A stretch of DNA of 64,000 nt from Lysobacterales bacterium. GTDB lineage: Bacteria; Pseudomonadota; Gammaproteobacteria; Xanthomonadales; Xanthomonadaceae. Of the stretch, positions 10,666-19,849 are shown in pieces. The position numbers were made by a program, and so were the translations under genes. Positions within the stretch are counted from its first letter, which is position 1. The number at the start of each line of letters is the position of its first letter. The stretch lies in contig JAGRJY010000086.1 of assembly GCA_020442465.1 (NCBI GenBank), positions 1 through 64,000 of the forward strand, given 5' to 3'. The notes below the pieces were generated by a model that made no database searches, was not told the origin of the DNA, and worked only from the letters and a program-made list of their open reading frames with translations.

Positions 10666-12306
10666 GTGCGCCGGGTCTTTGCCGGAGTCGCTGCATCCAA
10701 AGGCCTCGCGCTCGGGCGCGCGCGGGTGCGCGAGCCGCATCGACTGGATGTCGAGGAACGCATGGTCGGCGAAGGCGAGATCGACGCCGAACGACAGCTT
10801 CTGCACGAAGCGCTGCAGGCGGCGCGGCGGGAACTCAACGACATGCGCGACCGGGTGCGTGGCGCCATCGCCCACGAAGTCGGCGAGTTCCTCGACCTCC
10901 ACGCCATGCTGCTGGATGACCCGGATCTCGAGTCGGGCCTCGACGAACTGATCCGCACCGGACACTACAGCGCCGGCTACGCACTGCGCCTGCAGCGCGA
11001 TCGCCTCGTTTCCGCCTTCGACGGCATCGACGATGCCTACCTGCGCTCGCGCCGCGAGGACATCGACCACGTCATCCAACGAGTGTATGCAGCCCTGCAC
11101 CGCGAGCCGCTGCCGCAGGTCATCGGCCTGGCCGGCGAAGTGCTGATCTGTGAGCACATCGCACCGACCGACCTGGCGCACCTGCACGAAGAGGGTGTGG
11201 TCGCGATCGTCACCGCACAGGGCAGCACGCTCTCGCACAGCGCGATCCTGGCGCGCTCGCTGCACCTGCCCCTGCTCATTGGCGCGCATGAGGCCTTGCT
11301 GCACATCAACGACGGCGATGCGCTGATCGTCGACACCCTGAGCGGCCACGTCATCGTCGAGCCCGATGCCGACGACCTGCGCAGTTTCCGCGACGCCGAG
11401 GCCGGCACCCGGCGCGAGAAGCGCGCGCTGGAACGTCTGCGCAAGGCGCCCACGCGGACCAAGGACGGCACCGAGGTCCGCTTGTGGGCGAACGCCGAGT
11501 CACGCGACGACGTCGCCCAGGCCTTCTCGCTCGGCGCGGCCGGCGTCGGCCTGTATCGCACCGAGTTCCTGTTTCTGCAGCGGCGCGAACTGCCCACCGA
11601 AGAAGAACAATTTCTCGCCTATCGCGATCTCGTTCTCGGCATGAACGGCCGGCCGGTGACGATCCGCACGCTCGACCTGGGCGCGGACAAGTCCGACTCC
11701 ACCGGGCTCGCGATCGCCGACGAGCCCAACCCGGCGCTCGGCCTGCGCGGCATCCGGTTGTGTCTGGCCCATCCCGATGTCTTCGCCGACCAGCTGCGCG
11801 CGATTCTGCGCGCCTCGGCCTACGGGCCGGTGCGCATTCTCATCCCCATGGTCAGTCACGCCGACGAACTGCGCGCCTGCCGCAAGCTGATCAAGCGATA
11901 CACCGATGAACTGCGCAAGGCCGGCCACGAGCTGGGCGAGCCACCGGACGTCGGTGCCATGATCGAAGTACCCGCCGCGGCGCTGGCTCTCGATACGCTG
12001 CTGCCGCACATCGACTTCTGCTCGGTGGGCACCAATGACCTGGTCCAGTACATGCTGGCGGCCGACCGCGGCAACGACGCGTTGGGACCGCTGGCCACTG
12101 CCCGCCATCCGGCAGTGGTGCGGGTGCTGGGCGAGATCTTCCGCACCTGTGGCGAGGCCGGCAAGAGCGTCGCCGTGTGTGGCGAGATGGCCAGCAACCC
12201 CGAGCATGCCGAGCTGCTGCTCGGACTCGGCCTGCGCGACTTCAGCATGCACCCGTCGAGCATGCTCGAAGTGCGCAAGGCAGTACGCGAGGCGGCGCTG
12301 TCGTGA
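10666..12306 (+). CDS. ptsI: PTS enzyme I (phosphoenolpyruvate-protein phosphotransferase)
   Basis: 546-aa enzyme I. It autophosphorylates from PEP and phosphorylates HPr. Seen: the N-terminal domain with the phospho-His region TAQGSTLSHSAILARS, the linker, and the C-terminal PEP-binding barrel with LYRTEFLFL, IRTLDLGADKS, NPALGLRGIR, SVGTNDLVQY and CGEMASNP. The GTG start sits directly after the HPr stop codon. The length is slightly below the usual 570-580 aa but all domains are present. There is no N-terminal GAF domain, so this is not the PtsP form of the nitrogen PTS. Last gene of the phosphorelay operon. Confidence 0.96.
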   Translation: MRRVFAGVAASKGLALGRARVREPHRLDVEERMVGEGEIDAERQLLHEALQAARRELNDMRDRVRGAIAHEVGEFLDLHAMLLDDPDLESGLDELIRTGHYSAGYALRLQRDRLVSAFDGIDDAYLRSRREDIDHVIQRVYAALHREPLPQVIGLAGEVLICEHIAPTDLAHLHEEGVVAIVTAQGSTLSHSAILARSLHLPLLIGAHEALLHINDGDALIVDTLSGHVIVEPDADDLRSFRDAEAGTRREKRALERLRKAPTRTKDGTEVRLWANAESRDDVAQAFSLGAAGVGLYRTEFLFLQRRELPTEEEQFLAYRDLVLGMNGRPVTIRTLDLGADKSDSTGLAIADEPNPALGLRGIRLCLAHPDVFADQLRAILRASAYGPVRILIPMVSHADELRACRKLIKRYTDELRKAGHELGEPPDVGAMIEVPAAALALDTLLPHIDFCSVGTNDLVQYMLAADRGNDALGPLATARHPAVVRVLGEIFRTCGEAGKSVAVCGEMASNPEHAELLLGLGLRDFSMHPSSMLEVRKAVREAALS

Positions 12307-12492
12307 GTCATCCGGACGCCGCGGCGGTCGCGACTCGAGGCGACGGCGGGCGCACGGCGCCGATCTTCGTGCATCAGCGCATCCATGAACGGAAAACCGA
12401 CGAGTCCGCCGTGACGTGCGTGCTGCGCACCGACATCAAGGATCGCAAGGCATGATCGACCAGGCGGCCCGGCACCGCGCGCCGACCTCGAC

Positions 12493-12828
12493 ATGACCCT
12501 GGACGAGGCGCGTAGCGTCGCGCTCGGTCTGCCGGAGACGGCCGAGTCGCCGCATTTTCAATACACCTCGTTTCGCGTCGCGGGGAAGATCTTCCTCACC
12601 GCCCCACCCGAAGGCACGCACCTGCACTGCTTCGTCGACGAGCCGACCCGCGAACTCGCGCTTGCTGCGGTGCCCGAATGCTGCGAGGCGCTCTGGTGGG
12701 GCGAGCGGGTTGCAGGGCTGCGGGTTGCCTTGTCCGACGCACCCGATCAGGAGCTGAGGCACTGGATCCACTCGGCTTGGCGGCACAAGGCGCCCAAGCG
12801 CCTGCTGAAGCAAGCGCAAGGCGGGTGA
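12493..12828 (+). CDS. MmcQ/YjbR family protein
   Basis: 111-aa protein of the MmcQ/YjbR (CyaY-like fold) family, often annotated as DNA-binding. Seen: the N-terminal LGLPETAESPHFQYTSFRVAGKIF pattern and the C-terminal helix with HWIHSAWRHKAPKR typical of the family. The function is not established in general. It lies 186 bp after ptsI in the same direction. The start ATG at 12493 has no clear ribosome binding site but matches the family N-terminus. Confidence 0.85.
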   Translation: MTLDEARSVALGLPETAESPHFQYTSFRVAGKIFLTAPPEGTHLHCFVDEPTRELALAAVPECCEALWWGERVAGLRVALSDAPDQELRHWIHSAWRHKAPKRLLKQAQGG

Positions 12829-12965
12829 ATCGATCGGCCACCAGACACGCCGCGACCACGGCCGATCCATCGGCGGCTGCTTCGTCGGCGGCCCGCCATG
12901 GCGTGCCCCGGAATGCACATCCTCATCGAAACCGATCCAGACCCCCTCGAACAGGCGACTCATCC

Positions 12966-13376
12966 ATGGCCCTTGAAGCACTCGACCGCTGGCACGACAT
13001 CGTCCGCACCGGCAGCGCGGAACTCATCCCGGGCTTGCTCGCCGACGACGTGGTCTTCTACTCGCCGGTGATGCATACGCCTCAACGCGGACGGGCGATG
13101 ACCGCGATGTATCTGGGCGCGGCGCTCAAGGTATTCGGCGCCGGGGACTTCCGCTACCTGCGCGAGATCATCGGCGAGCAGGACGCCATGCTGGAGTTCC
13201 AGGTCACCCTTCAGGACATTGAGGTGAACGGCGTCGATATCCTGCGCTGGAACGAGGACCAGCAGATCGTCGAGTTCAAGGTCATGCTGCGGCCGCTGAA
13301 GGCCATCCAGCTGATCCACCAGAACATGGGCGAAATGCTCGCCGCCGCGCAGGCACGGACGGCAACTCCGGGCTGA
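12966..13376 (+). CDS. SnoaL-like/NTF2-fold protein
   Basis: 136-aa protein with the cone-shaped SnoaL/NTF2 fold pattern. Seen: an N-terminal helix (LEALDRWHDIVRTGS), then LLADDVVFYSPV, which is the usual strand after the first helices. Further strands include EFQVTLQDIEVNG and VEFKVMLRPL. Proteins of this fold are isomerases, hydrolases or ligand-binding proteins, and the sequence gives no specific substrate. The start at 12966 is the first ATG giving a full domain. It is convergent with the 2OG oxygenase gene at 13402, 25 bp away. Confidence 0.75.
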   Translation: MALEALDRWHDIVRTGSAELIPGLLADDVVFYSPVMHTPQRGRAMTAMYLGAALKVFGAGDFRYLREIIGEQDAMLEFQVTLQDIEVNGVDILRWNEDQQIVEFKVMLRPLKAIQLIHQNMGEMLAAAQARTATPG

Positions 13377-13401
13377 CCGCGCATCCGCTCGTGCCGGATG
13401 T

Positions 13402-14652
13402 CTATCCGTGGTCGAGCGTGAGTGCCAGCACGCGAAAGGCCAGCGGGCGCTGGTCGTCCGAGTCGCCGCCACTCGACGGCATCCATGTGTGCTCCGCATG
13501 CATCCGCAGGCACACCGGTGCGCCGGCCTTGGCGGCCATCGGCAAGCGAACCTGATGTCGCTGACCACCCCGCAACGACACCTCAGCTGCGCCGCCGGGC
13601 CACGACAGCGAGATCACCTGCTCCACCAATGCGGGCGGCGCCCAGAACGTTGCCTCGACGGCGCGTAGCGCGCGTGAGGGCACGAACTCGATGGTCGACG
13701 ACCCGGAAAACCAGCCGTCGGGCCAGCACCCGGCGACCGACTCGGTACGCGCGTACCCCTCGACGGGGCTGCGCTGCGCGCGCCTGGCCTCGGCCAGCGC
13801 GTGTTCAAGCCGAACGATCTGCGCGTTGAACTCCAGTTCGCGCTGATACAGGTAGCGAAGCTGACCACGCGCGCCGGCGTGACTGGCGCGCACCTGCTCG
13901 GCCATGGCTTCGTCGAGCGTGACACCCGGGCGGAATGACTCGGGCAGGCCAGCAGGCACGTACACGGTCGCATGCGGCGCGGCGGTCAACTCGGCCGGTC
14001 GTTCGCGCGAGTAGAGATAGATCGCGAAAGACTTGCGCGACCGTCCGCGCTCCGGCTCGGGAAGGCGGATGGTGCCGAATCCGTGCCAGGAACGCTCGGT
14101 GGTCTCGAACACCACGGCGCGATTGAACAGCGGCATCACCGACACCCGGTCACCGCGGCCTGTCCACGGGTCTTCCATCAGTTCCAGCGCCCCACCCCAC
14201 TGTTCGTCCCAATCGGGATTGAGGTAGACGATCAGATTCAGCCTGCGATGCCAGCCGGTACGCGGGTGGTAGTTGAAGTCGATGTGTTGGTCCAGGCCCT
14301 GACCATGACGGTTGTCGTGGGTGCCGCCGCCCTCATAGTCGGGGTCGTAGAGCAAGTCGGGAATGCCGGTGACCCGCGACATCGCATCGAGAAACGCCGG
14401 TGTCTGCAGGAAGTCGTCGAGGCGTGCATACACCGAGCCGAGCTCGCGCACCCGCGTGCGCACCGCCTTGCCACCCACCTCACCCATCTCGTTCAGGGCA
14501 AAGCGCGCATCGAACCCGGGGAAATTCTCCAGCATCGACCGGGCCACGTCGGCGTCGAGAAAATCATCGATGACCACGTGGGAAAACGGCGCGGCCGATT
14601 GAAACTGACGCGCGATATCGTCGAGACGGGCAAGCGTGGACGGCGAGAGCAT
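13402..14652 (-). CDS. 2-oxoglutarate/Fe(II) oxygenase with C-terminal beta-rich extension
   Basis: 416-aa dioxygenase of the prolyl-4-hydroxylase-like 2OG-Fe(II) superfamily. Seen: the facial triad HID (in DQHIDFNYHP, near residue 140) with a distal His in SWHGFG, followed by an Arg/Lys region (GRSRKSFAIYLYS) that would bind 2-oxoglutarate. Residues 1-265 match the divergent paralogue at 14854 closely, including the identical LNEMGEVGGKAV and SRVTGIPDL. A predicted helical linker follows (about 265-305). The last 110 residues are a Trp-containing beta-rich domain (GWFSGSSTIEF onward) absent from the paralogue; similar segments occur in glycan-associated enzymes, so it may bind or position a sugar substrate. 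Start ATG at 14652. The substrate is unknown; free amino acid, peptide or sugar are all possible. Confidence 0.85.
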   Translation of the reverse strand: MLSPSTLARLDDIARQFQSAAPFSHVVIDDFLDADVARSMLENFPGFDARFALNEMGEVGGKAVRTRVRELGSVYARLDDFLQTPAFLDAMSRVTGIPDLLYDPDYEGGGTHDNRHGQGLDQHIDFNYHPRTGWHRRLNLIVYLNPDWDEQWGGALELMEDPWTGRGDRVSVMPLFNRAVVFETTERSWHGFGTIRLPEPERGRSRKSFAIYLYSRERPAELTAAPHATVYVPAGLPESFRPGVTLDEAMAEQVRASHAGARGQLRYLYQRELEFNAQIVRLEHALAEARRAQRSPVEGYARTESVAGCWPDGWFSGSSTIEFVPSRALRAVEATFWAPPALVEQVISLSWPGGAAEVSLRGGQRHQVRLPMAAKAGAPVCLRMHAEHTWMPSSGGDSDDQRPLAFRVLALTLDHG

Positions 14653-14853
14653 GGGCGATGGCGGCAAAAGCCGGCATTGTACGCGCCCGACCCTGTGCCC
14701 GGCAGAATCGCCCACGCTGCGTGGGCGCACGGGCCGCACATCATCGGGTGCAAAATGGTGCTGCCTTCCCGGGCCAGCAGGAGGAGATCGACTTGAAGTC
14801 GGAACTCGCCGAGCGCGTACGGGTCGAACCTGCGCCTCTGCCGGGAGTCACCT

Positions 14854-15789
14854 GTGCTTGCTGCTGAACTGGACCATCGCATCCCTGGACTGAGCCAGTC
14901 CTTTGCCTCGGCACGACCGTTTCGCCACGTGGTGATCGATGGCTTTCTCGACGACGCCTTTGCGCACCGCCTTCTGGCGGAGTTTCCGCCATTCGACGCG
15001 CAGCGCGCCCTGAACGAGATGGGTGAAGTGGGTGGCAAGGCGGTGGTGGAACGCATTCGCGCACTCGGCGCGGGCTATGCAAGGCTGGATGACCTGGTGA
15101 GCAGCCCGGCGTTTCTCGACACGGTGTCGCGGGTCACCGGCATTCCCGACCTGCGCTACGACGAACACTACTTCGGCGGCGGTACGCACGAGAATCGGCA
15201 GGGCCAGGATCTCGACCCGCACGTCGACTTCAACTATCACCCGCTGACCCGCTGGCATCGGCGACTCAATCTGATCATCTACCTCAACCCGGAGTGGGAC
15301 GACGCCTGGGGGGGCAGCCTCGAGCTGCACAGCGACCCACGCAGCGACGACGACCGCGTCGAACTGGTCACGCCGCTATTCAACCGCGCGGTGATCTTCG
15401 AAACCAACGAGATCAGCTGGCACGGCTTCTCGCGCATCGAACTGCCCGCAGAACGGGCGGGCATCACCCGTCGTTCCATCGCGCTGTACTTCTATACCGA
15501 AGATCGACCCGAGGAAGAGACTGCCGCCACGCACTCCACGATCTATGTCGAACGGCCGCTGCCGAAGCGGTTCCGGCCCGGCATAACGCTGACCGACCAC
15601 GATTTCGAAACGCTGCGCGTGCTGCTGAAGCGACGCGACACGCATATCGAGCGACTCTACCGCGACCTGAAGCAGCTGCAGGCGCAGATGGAGCACCAGT
15701 CGGCGAGCTGGGATCGCCTGCGGCGCAACCCGATCTTCCGCGGCTTGAACTGGATCCGTCGTCGCTTGCGCGGGCAGACCGAGGCCTGA
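14854..15789 (+). CDS. 2-oxoglutarate/Fe(II) oxygenase, paralogue
   Basis: 311-aa dioxygenase paralogous to the gene at 13402 but on the opposite strand. Seen: HVD (in DPHVDFNYHP) plus the distal His in SWHGFS, giving a complete HxD...H iron triad, then TRRSIALYFYTED as the likely 2OG-binding strand. The C-terminus is a charged helical tail (RRDTHIERLYRDLKQLQAQ) ending in basic residues (WIRRRLRGQ), with no beta domain. GTG start at 14854 with CGGGAG 7 nt upstream. The 201-bp divergent intergenic space suggests shared control. The inverted arrangement of two close paralogues points to local duplication followed by loss or gain of the C-terminal domain. Confidence 0.85.
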   Translation: MLAAELDHRIPGLSQSFASARPFRHVVIDGFLDDAFAHRLLAEFPPFDAQRALNEMGEVGGKAVVERIRALGAGYARLDDLVSSPAFLDTVSRVTGIPDLRYDEHYFGGGTHENRQGQDLDPHVDFNYHPLTRWHRRLNLIIYLNPEWDDAWGGSLELHSDPRSDDDRVELVTPLFNRAVIFETNEISWHGFSRIELPAERAGITRRSIALYFYTEDRPEEETAATHSTIYVERPLPKRFRPGITLTDHDFETLRVLLKRRDTHIERLYRDLKQLQAQMEHQSASWDRLRRNPIFRGLNWIRRRLRGQTEA

Positions 15790-15860
15790 GCCACCGCGAG
15801 CGGCGCTGCGCGATTCGACGGCGCGCGATTCGACGCTGTGCCCATTCGCCCGCTAGCGCA

Positions 15861-18047
15861 TCAATCGGCCGCCAGGGATGATGCGCTCCAGAATGCCTCG
15901 CGACACTGTGCCAGGGGCAACGACCAGCCCTTGCCCGTGCGCGTCAGCGGACGATGCGCACGCGCCGAGGCCAGAATGGCGCCCTCCGCCTGCTGGGAAA
16001 TGTCCCAACGCCGCATGACCTCGGCCGATTCCGAATCGTCTGTCATGGGGCCGGGCCGCCAGTAGAACAGGTACCAGGGCTGCTCGAACTCGACGCGCTT
16101 TTCCGGGGCGGCATCCGGCGAGAAATAGTGCAGCTCGCGCACCCGACCGGCTGGCCCGAGACCGAGGGCATACAGGCCAGGTGTGCCGGGCGCGACCCGG
16201 TACCCGTGGTAGGTGAAGCGCTCGGTAAGATCCACACCGCCGACGACGATGCCGAACCGCTCTGCGCCATCATCGCTTTCGACCGCCTCCTGCGTGCCGA
16301 CGTAGGTCTCGGCCGCCGGAACGCAGCTGGCCCGTGCGGTCGCATTGGAGTAGTGCGCAGCAAACTGCCCCAAGGTCTCCATCAACAGTCGCTTGCCACA
16401 AGCGCTGAGCGGGAATGTGTCGTGCAGGGTCGACGTCGCCGGACCACTGCACCCCGCAGGATTGTTGTCCACGGCCTGGCGCGACAGAAAATCGTGATAG
16501 CGGGTGACCAGCCATGGCGGACGTCGAGCGGGGCGGAGCAATGAGCGACCGAGCAGGAATCCCGCGTCGGTGTCGATGCCGAGCAAGTCGATCAGCGTGG
16601 GCGCCAGGTCGTACTCCGCACCGGAACCGCGTGCCGGCTTGTCGGTCGCGCCCAGCACCAGCAGAGGCAGCCGGTAGTCATCGACGGCGGCGCCGAACAG
16701 CGTACGCATGCCCGGACTGCGAAACGCCTGATGATCGGCAGTAATCACCAGCAAGGTGTCGTCCAGCAATCCCTGCGCCCGGAGACCATCCACCCATTCG
16801 CCGAGCAGATGATCGGTGCAATGCAACGCCTGCAGGAACGGGGCATCGGACTTCGCGTAGGTGGGGCAGCCAGGATAGGTGTAGCCGGGCAGATGCGTGC
16901 CGATCGTCAGCAGGGTGACATTGAACGGCTGTCCCGCTTGCTTCAGGGTTCGGATGGAGTCGGTCGCTTCCGCGAAGAGCTCATCGTCGCCGAGACCCCA
17001 GGCGCCATCGCGCTGGTTGTACCCGTGCTCGCGCCAGTATTCCCATCCGCGCACCTCGTCATAGCCATGCGCAGCAAGAAACGCGCCCTTGCCGGCGAAC
17101 TCCGACAGGGCCCCGCCGAGGTACAGCTGCCGGTAGCCGGCTTCCGACAGCACGTCGCCGAGGCAAGGCAGGTTGTCGAACAGCCGACCGCCGCTGGCGA
17201 GCGAATCGCTGTCGCGGTGATAGGGCAGCAACGTGCCGCATTGGGAGTTGGTGATGCCCTCGATCGTGATGTACGCCGAGGCGAGGTATTCCGGCAGCCA
17301 GCCGTGCTCCGACTGCAGCTGGGCGAGGCGCGGCATCAGGCCCGGCCAGTCCGGATGTTCGATCAGGCTGGCACCAACCGATTCGAGATAGACGAGGACA
17401 AGATTTGTTGGGGTACCGCTGATTTCGGCCTGAACATCCTGTTTGGCCACCAGATCGACGTCGAGCAGCCCCTGACGGACCCACGTCTCCATCTGCTCGG
17501 CATCGGCGGTCAGGTTCACCGGCTTTCGCCAGTCCGACCAGGCCTCCCAGAGCTGCCACTCCGGGCTGGCGTTCGCACCGAACGCCAGCAGCAGCACCCC
17601 GAGCACCCCGAGCTGCATGCGTCGCTTCCGGTCGACCTGCGCGTGCACCGTGCGCAGGAGCCAAACCAAGGTCACCAGAACGACCAGCAGGAGCGCGAAC
17701 ACCACCAGCACCATGCGTCGCTGATCCACCCACGCCACGGCTACCGCTTCGGGCTCCAGATGCAGGAAGAATTCGGCATTGAACCCCTGGCCAGCGAATC
17801 GCACCAGGCCATACTGCAGCAGACGGATCCACAGCACCGACGTCACCACGGCGGCGAGGATCCACGCGCCGATGCCACGCCGGTCCAACCCCGACAGGGC
17901 ACGGATCAGAAGCAGTAGCCCCAGGGTTCCGACGGCAAGCGGCAAGGCGAGCGATTCGACGCTCATCGCGCGATATGCCCGCCAGGAGGGAACGAGCAGC
18001 AGAAGACCGACGGCCACCCAGGCCGCGGCACGCATCCAACGATTCAT
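15861..18047 (-). CDS. LtaS-like membrane sulfatase-fold phosphoglycerol transferase
   Basis: 728-aa membrane enzyme of the LTA synthase/sulfatase superfamily. Seen: about five hydrophobic segments in the first 165 residues, then a large periplasmic alkaline-phosphatase-like domain. That domain starts at LVLVYLESVGASL (metal-binding Glu), carries the nucleophile region ITIEGITNSQCGTLL, where a Thr is the likely catalytic residue, and has LLVITADHQAF near its end (metal-binding Asp-His). Family members move phosphoglycerol or phosphoethanolamine groups, or related head groups, onto envelope glycans or lipids. In a Gram-negative background the role is more likely OPG- or glycan-type modification than lipoteichoic acid. 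Next to a polytopic glycosyltransferase-like gene on the same strand, 84 bp apart. Confidence 0.88.
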   Translation of the reverse strand: MNRWMRAAAWVAVGLLLLVPSWRAYRAMSVESLALPLAVGTLGLLLLIRALSGLDRRGIGAWILAAVVTSVLWIRLLQYGLVRFAGQGFNAEFFLHLEPEAVAVAWVDQRRMVLVVFALLLVVLVTLVWLLRTVHAQVDRKRRMQLGVLGVLLLAFGANASPEWQLWEAWSDWRKPVNLTADAEQMETWVRQGLLDVDLVAKQDVQAEISGTPTNLVLVYLESVGASLIEHPDWPGLMPRLAQLQSEHGWLPEYLASAYITIEGITNSQCGTLLPYHRDSDSLASGGRLFDNLPCLGDVLSEAGYRQLYLGGALSEFAGKGAFLAAHGYDEVRGWEYWREHGYNQRDGAWGLGDDELFAEATDSIRTLKQAGQPFNVTLLTIGTHLPGYTYPGCPTYAKSDAPFLQALHCTDHLLGEWVDGLRAQGLLDDTLLVITADHQAFRSPGMRTLFGAAVDDYRLPLLVLGATDKPARGSGAEYDLAPTLIDLLGIDTDAGFLLGRSLLRPARRPPWLVTRYHDFLSRQAVDNNPAGCSGPATSTLHDTFPLSACGKRLLMETLGQFAAHYSNATARASCVPAAETYVGTQEAVESDDGAERFGIVVGGVDLTERFTYHGYRVAPGTPGLYALGLGPAGRVRELHYFSPDAAPEKRVEFEQPWYLFYWRPGPMTDDSESAEVMRRWDISQQAEGAILASARAHRPLTRTGKGWSLPLAQCREAFWSASSLAAD

Positions 18048-18131
18048 CAGCGCGATGTTAAGGCTTATCGGGCAGTGCGCCCAGTCTTGTGCAGTGCAGG
18101 GTCTTCAGCATGCCCTCAGCACGAAGCAGGG

Positions 18132-19502
18132 TCAGTTTGGCCTCAACCGCCCGTCCGCGGAGACAAGGTGGGTTGCCTGGTTGCGCGCATCCACCACCGA
18201 GACTCGTCCCCGGATGACTTCACCCCGATAGCTGGGTACGTCATGGGTAATGCGCTGGAAGAACCACGTGTCCTGATCCGGCAGAACAATTCGCACCGGA
18301 TCCGCCGAGTCCCTCAGCACTGCGACGAGATCGCGATGAAACTGTTCCTGCCGCACGCCGAGCGCGTGGAACTTCCAGGCCACCCCCTGGGCATGCACCG
18401 ACATCGCCAGCAACGACGCGGCCACCACCAGCCGGTGCCGACCTGGTCGATGCATGCTCCAGGCAAAGGCTGCGGCGACGACCGCAGCGAGGCCGTATCC
18501 GTACTGCCCGAAGCTGACCTTGAGCACCAGCGTCGGACCCAGAGCCGCGACGGCCGCCGCAGCGAACAGCAGGGCAGCCCGCCAGCTGCGCCAGCCGAGC
18601 ACGCCGACGAAGGCAGCGCATCCCATCGCGGCGATCACCGTCTTCATCGGCGTCATCCGCGAGATCAGGTCCACCGGTTCGATCTCGCGGAGCATCCAGG
18701 GAAACAGCGCGTATTCGAGCAGGCGGGCAGGCACTTCGAGCAGGCTCCAGCCATAGTCGCCGTTGCCAGAACCGGCGCTGATCACGCCGAGCCGAAGCAG
18801 CAGATAGCCACCGGCGCACAGCGCGCTGCCCAGCAGCGCCATGCCCGTCGTGCGGTCTCCGCGCCGCCACACCCACACTACGGCGAGCACCGCGGGTATC
18901 GCCAGGGCAGCCTCCTTCGCCAGCAGTCCCAGCGCAGTGAGCAAGCACGCGGCAGCCAGCGCGGCGCTCCGGCCGCGCGGCCGCTGCACGATCAGCAGCA
19001 AGACCAGCAGGCACCCCAGCCAGAGCACATCGGCGAGCGTCGCCACCCACCCATGCACGTCGATGACGAAGGGGCTGGCCACGAACGCGGCAAACGCCCA
19101 GTAGCCGGCGCGTGCGCCCCACTCCCGGCGCACCCAGATAGCCAGCAGCACGGCATTGATCGTCCCCGCCAGCACGAACACGAAATGGAACAGCCTCGGC
19201 GACTCGAACAGGAAGTGCGACAGCAGCAGCCACAGACTGAACGTCAGCGGCCGATACTGGAACACCGAGCTGTCGAGCCAGTCAGGCCAGGGCAGCGCTG
19301 ACAGCTGCGGCCGGTCGGCGAAACTCCCCCACTGCAGCTCATCGTGGCTGAAGTACCCGGGGTTCAGCCACAGCGCACCCTGCCACAGCATGCCGAGCGA
19401 AACTGCAAGTACGAGTCCGAGCCCGGCTGACCATGCGCTGCCCCGCCCGGGTTCCGATGTCGGGGTCGTCGTCGAATCGAGGTGTACAGCGGCTGGGTTC
19501 AT
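18132..19502 (-). CDS. Polytopic membrane protein, GT39/PMT-like glycosyltransferase
   Basis: 456-aa integral membrane protein with roughly 10-12 hydrophobic segments. Seen: an acidic HDE motif in the first periplasmic loop (NPGYFSHDELQWGS), as in C-type glycosyltransferases that use lipid-linked sugars. QYRPLTFSLWLLLSHFLF follows, and a soluble C-terminal tail of about 70 residues closes the protein. No exact family assignment is possible by eye. The start at 19502 (MNPAAVHL) is preferred over 19613 because the extra 37 residues look non-protein-like (many Pro/Arg). Probably co-transcribed with the LtaS-like gene downstream, suggesting joint work on an envelope glycan. Confidence 0.7.
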   Translation of the reverse strand: MNPAAVHLDSTTTPTSEPGRGSAWSAGLGLVLAVSLGMLWQGALWLNPGYFSHDELQWGSFADRPQLSALPWPDWLDSSVFQYRPLTFSLWLLLSHFLFESPRLFHFVFVLAGTINAVLLAIWVRREWGARAGYWAFAAFVASPFVIDVHGWVATLADVLWLGCLLVLLLIVQRPRGRSAALAAACLLTALGLLAKEAALAIPAVLAVVWVWRRGDRTTGMALLGSALCAGGYLLLRLGVISAGSGNGDYGWSLLEVPARLLEYALFPWMLREIEPVDLISRMTPMKTVIAAMGCAAFVGVLGWRSWRAALLFAAAAVAALGPTLVLKVSFGQYGYGLAAVVAAAFAWSMHRPGRHRLVVAASLLAMSVHAQGVAWKFHALGVRQEQFHRDLVAVLRDSADPVRIVLPDQDTWFFQRITHDVPSYRGEVIRGRVSVVDARNQATHLVSADGRLRPN

Positions 19503-19849
19503 GCTCGGGACGGCGGGCGGGCGAAGTGCAGAACGGGAAGGAGCGCGTCCTGGAACGCGACTTGGGTCAGGCACTAACCAGACTGGGTGGCCCGGCGGAA
19601 GTTCCCGCTCCATTGTCGCGCGGAATCAAGTCCACCCGATGACGTCGCACGAGCGGGCAGCGCCGAGCCCGGCAGTCCACCGTCCGGGTGAGTAGCAAGC
19701 CGACAGCACCCCACAGACCGTCTCTGCAACAGCCACTCCGCCGCGTTGTGCGCTCGATTCGTGCAGCCCGCAAGCCACGCAGGCGATGCAGACGGAAGAC
19801 GCCGCGCGACCCGATCCACCATAATGCGCGCTGATCCGTGGAGCGACGC
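19503..19849. other. 347-bp divergent intergenic region
   Basis: Separates the minus-strand membrane protein from plus-strand mgtE. No gene was recognised. A CATAAT -10-like hexamer at 19819-19824 lies about 25 nt before the mgtE start. Mg2+-sensing leader structures control some mgtE genes, but only about 20 nt would lie between this promoter and the start, leaving no room for a large riboswitch. Confidence 0.45.

Noticed and set aside
12303-12455. 50-codon GTG frame overlapping the ptsI stop
   Set aside because: Right position for coupling but no recognisable sequence, no conserved pattern and odd composition; not supported as a gene.
19503-19849. Magnesium riboswitch upstream of mgtE
   Set aside because: The likely promoter leaves too short a leader and no ykoK-type structure was recognised.
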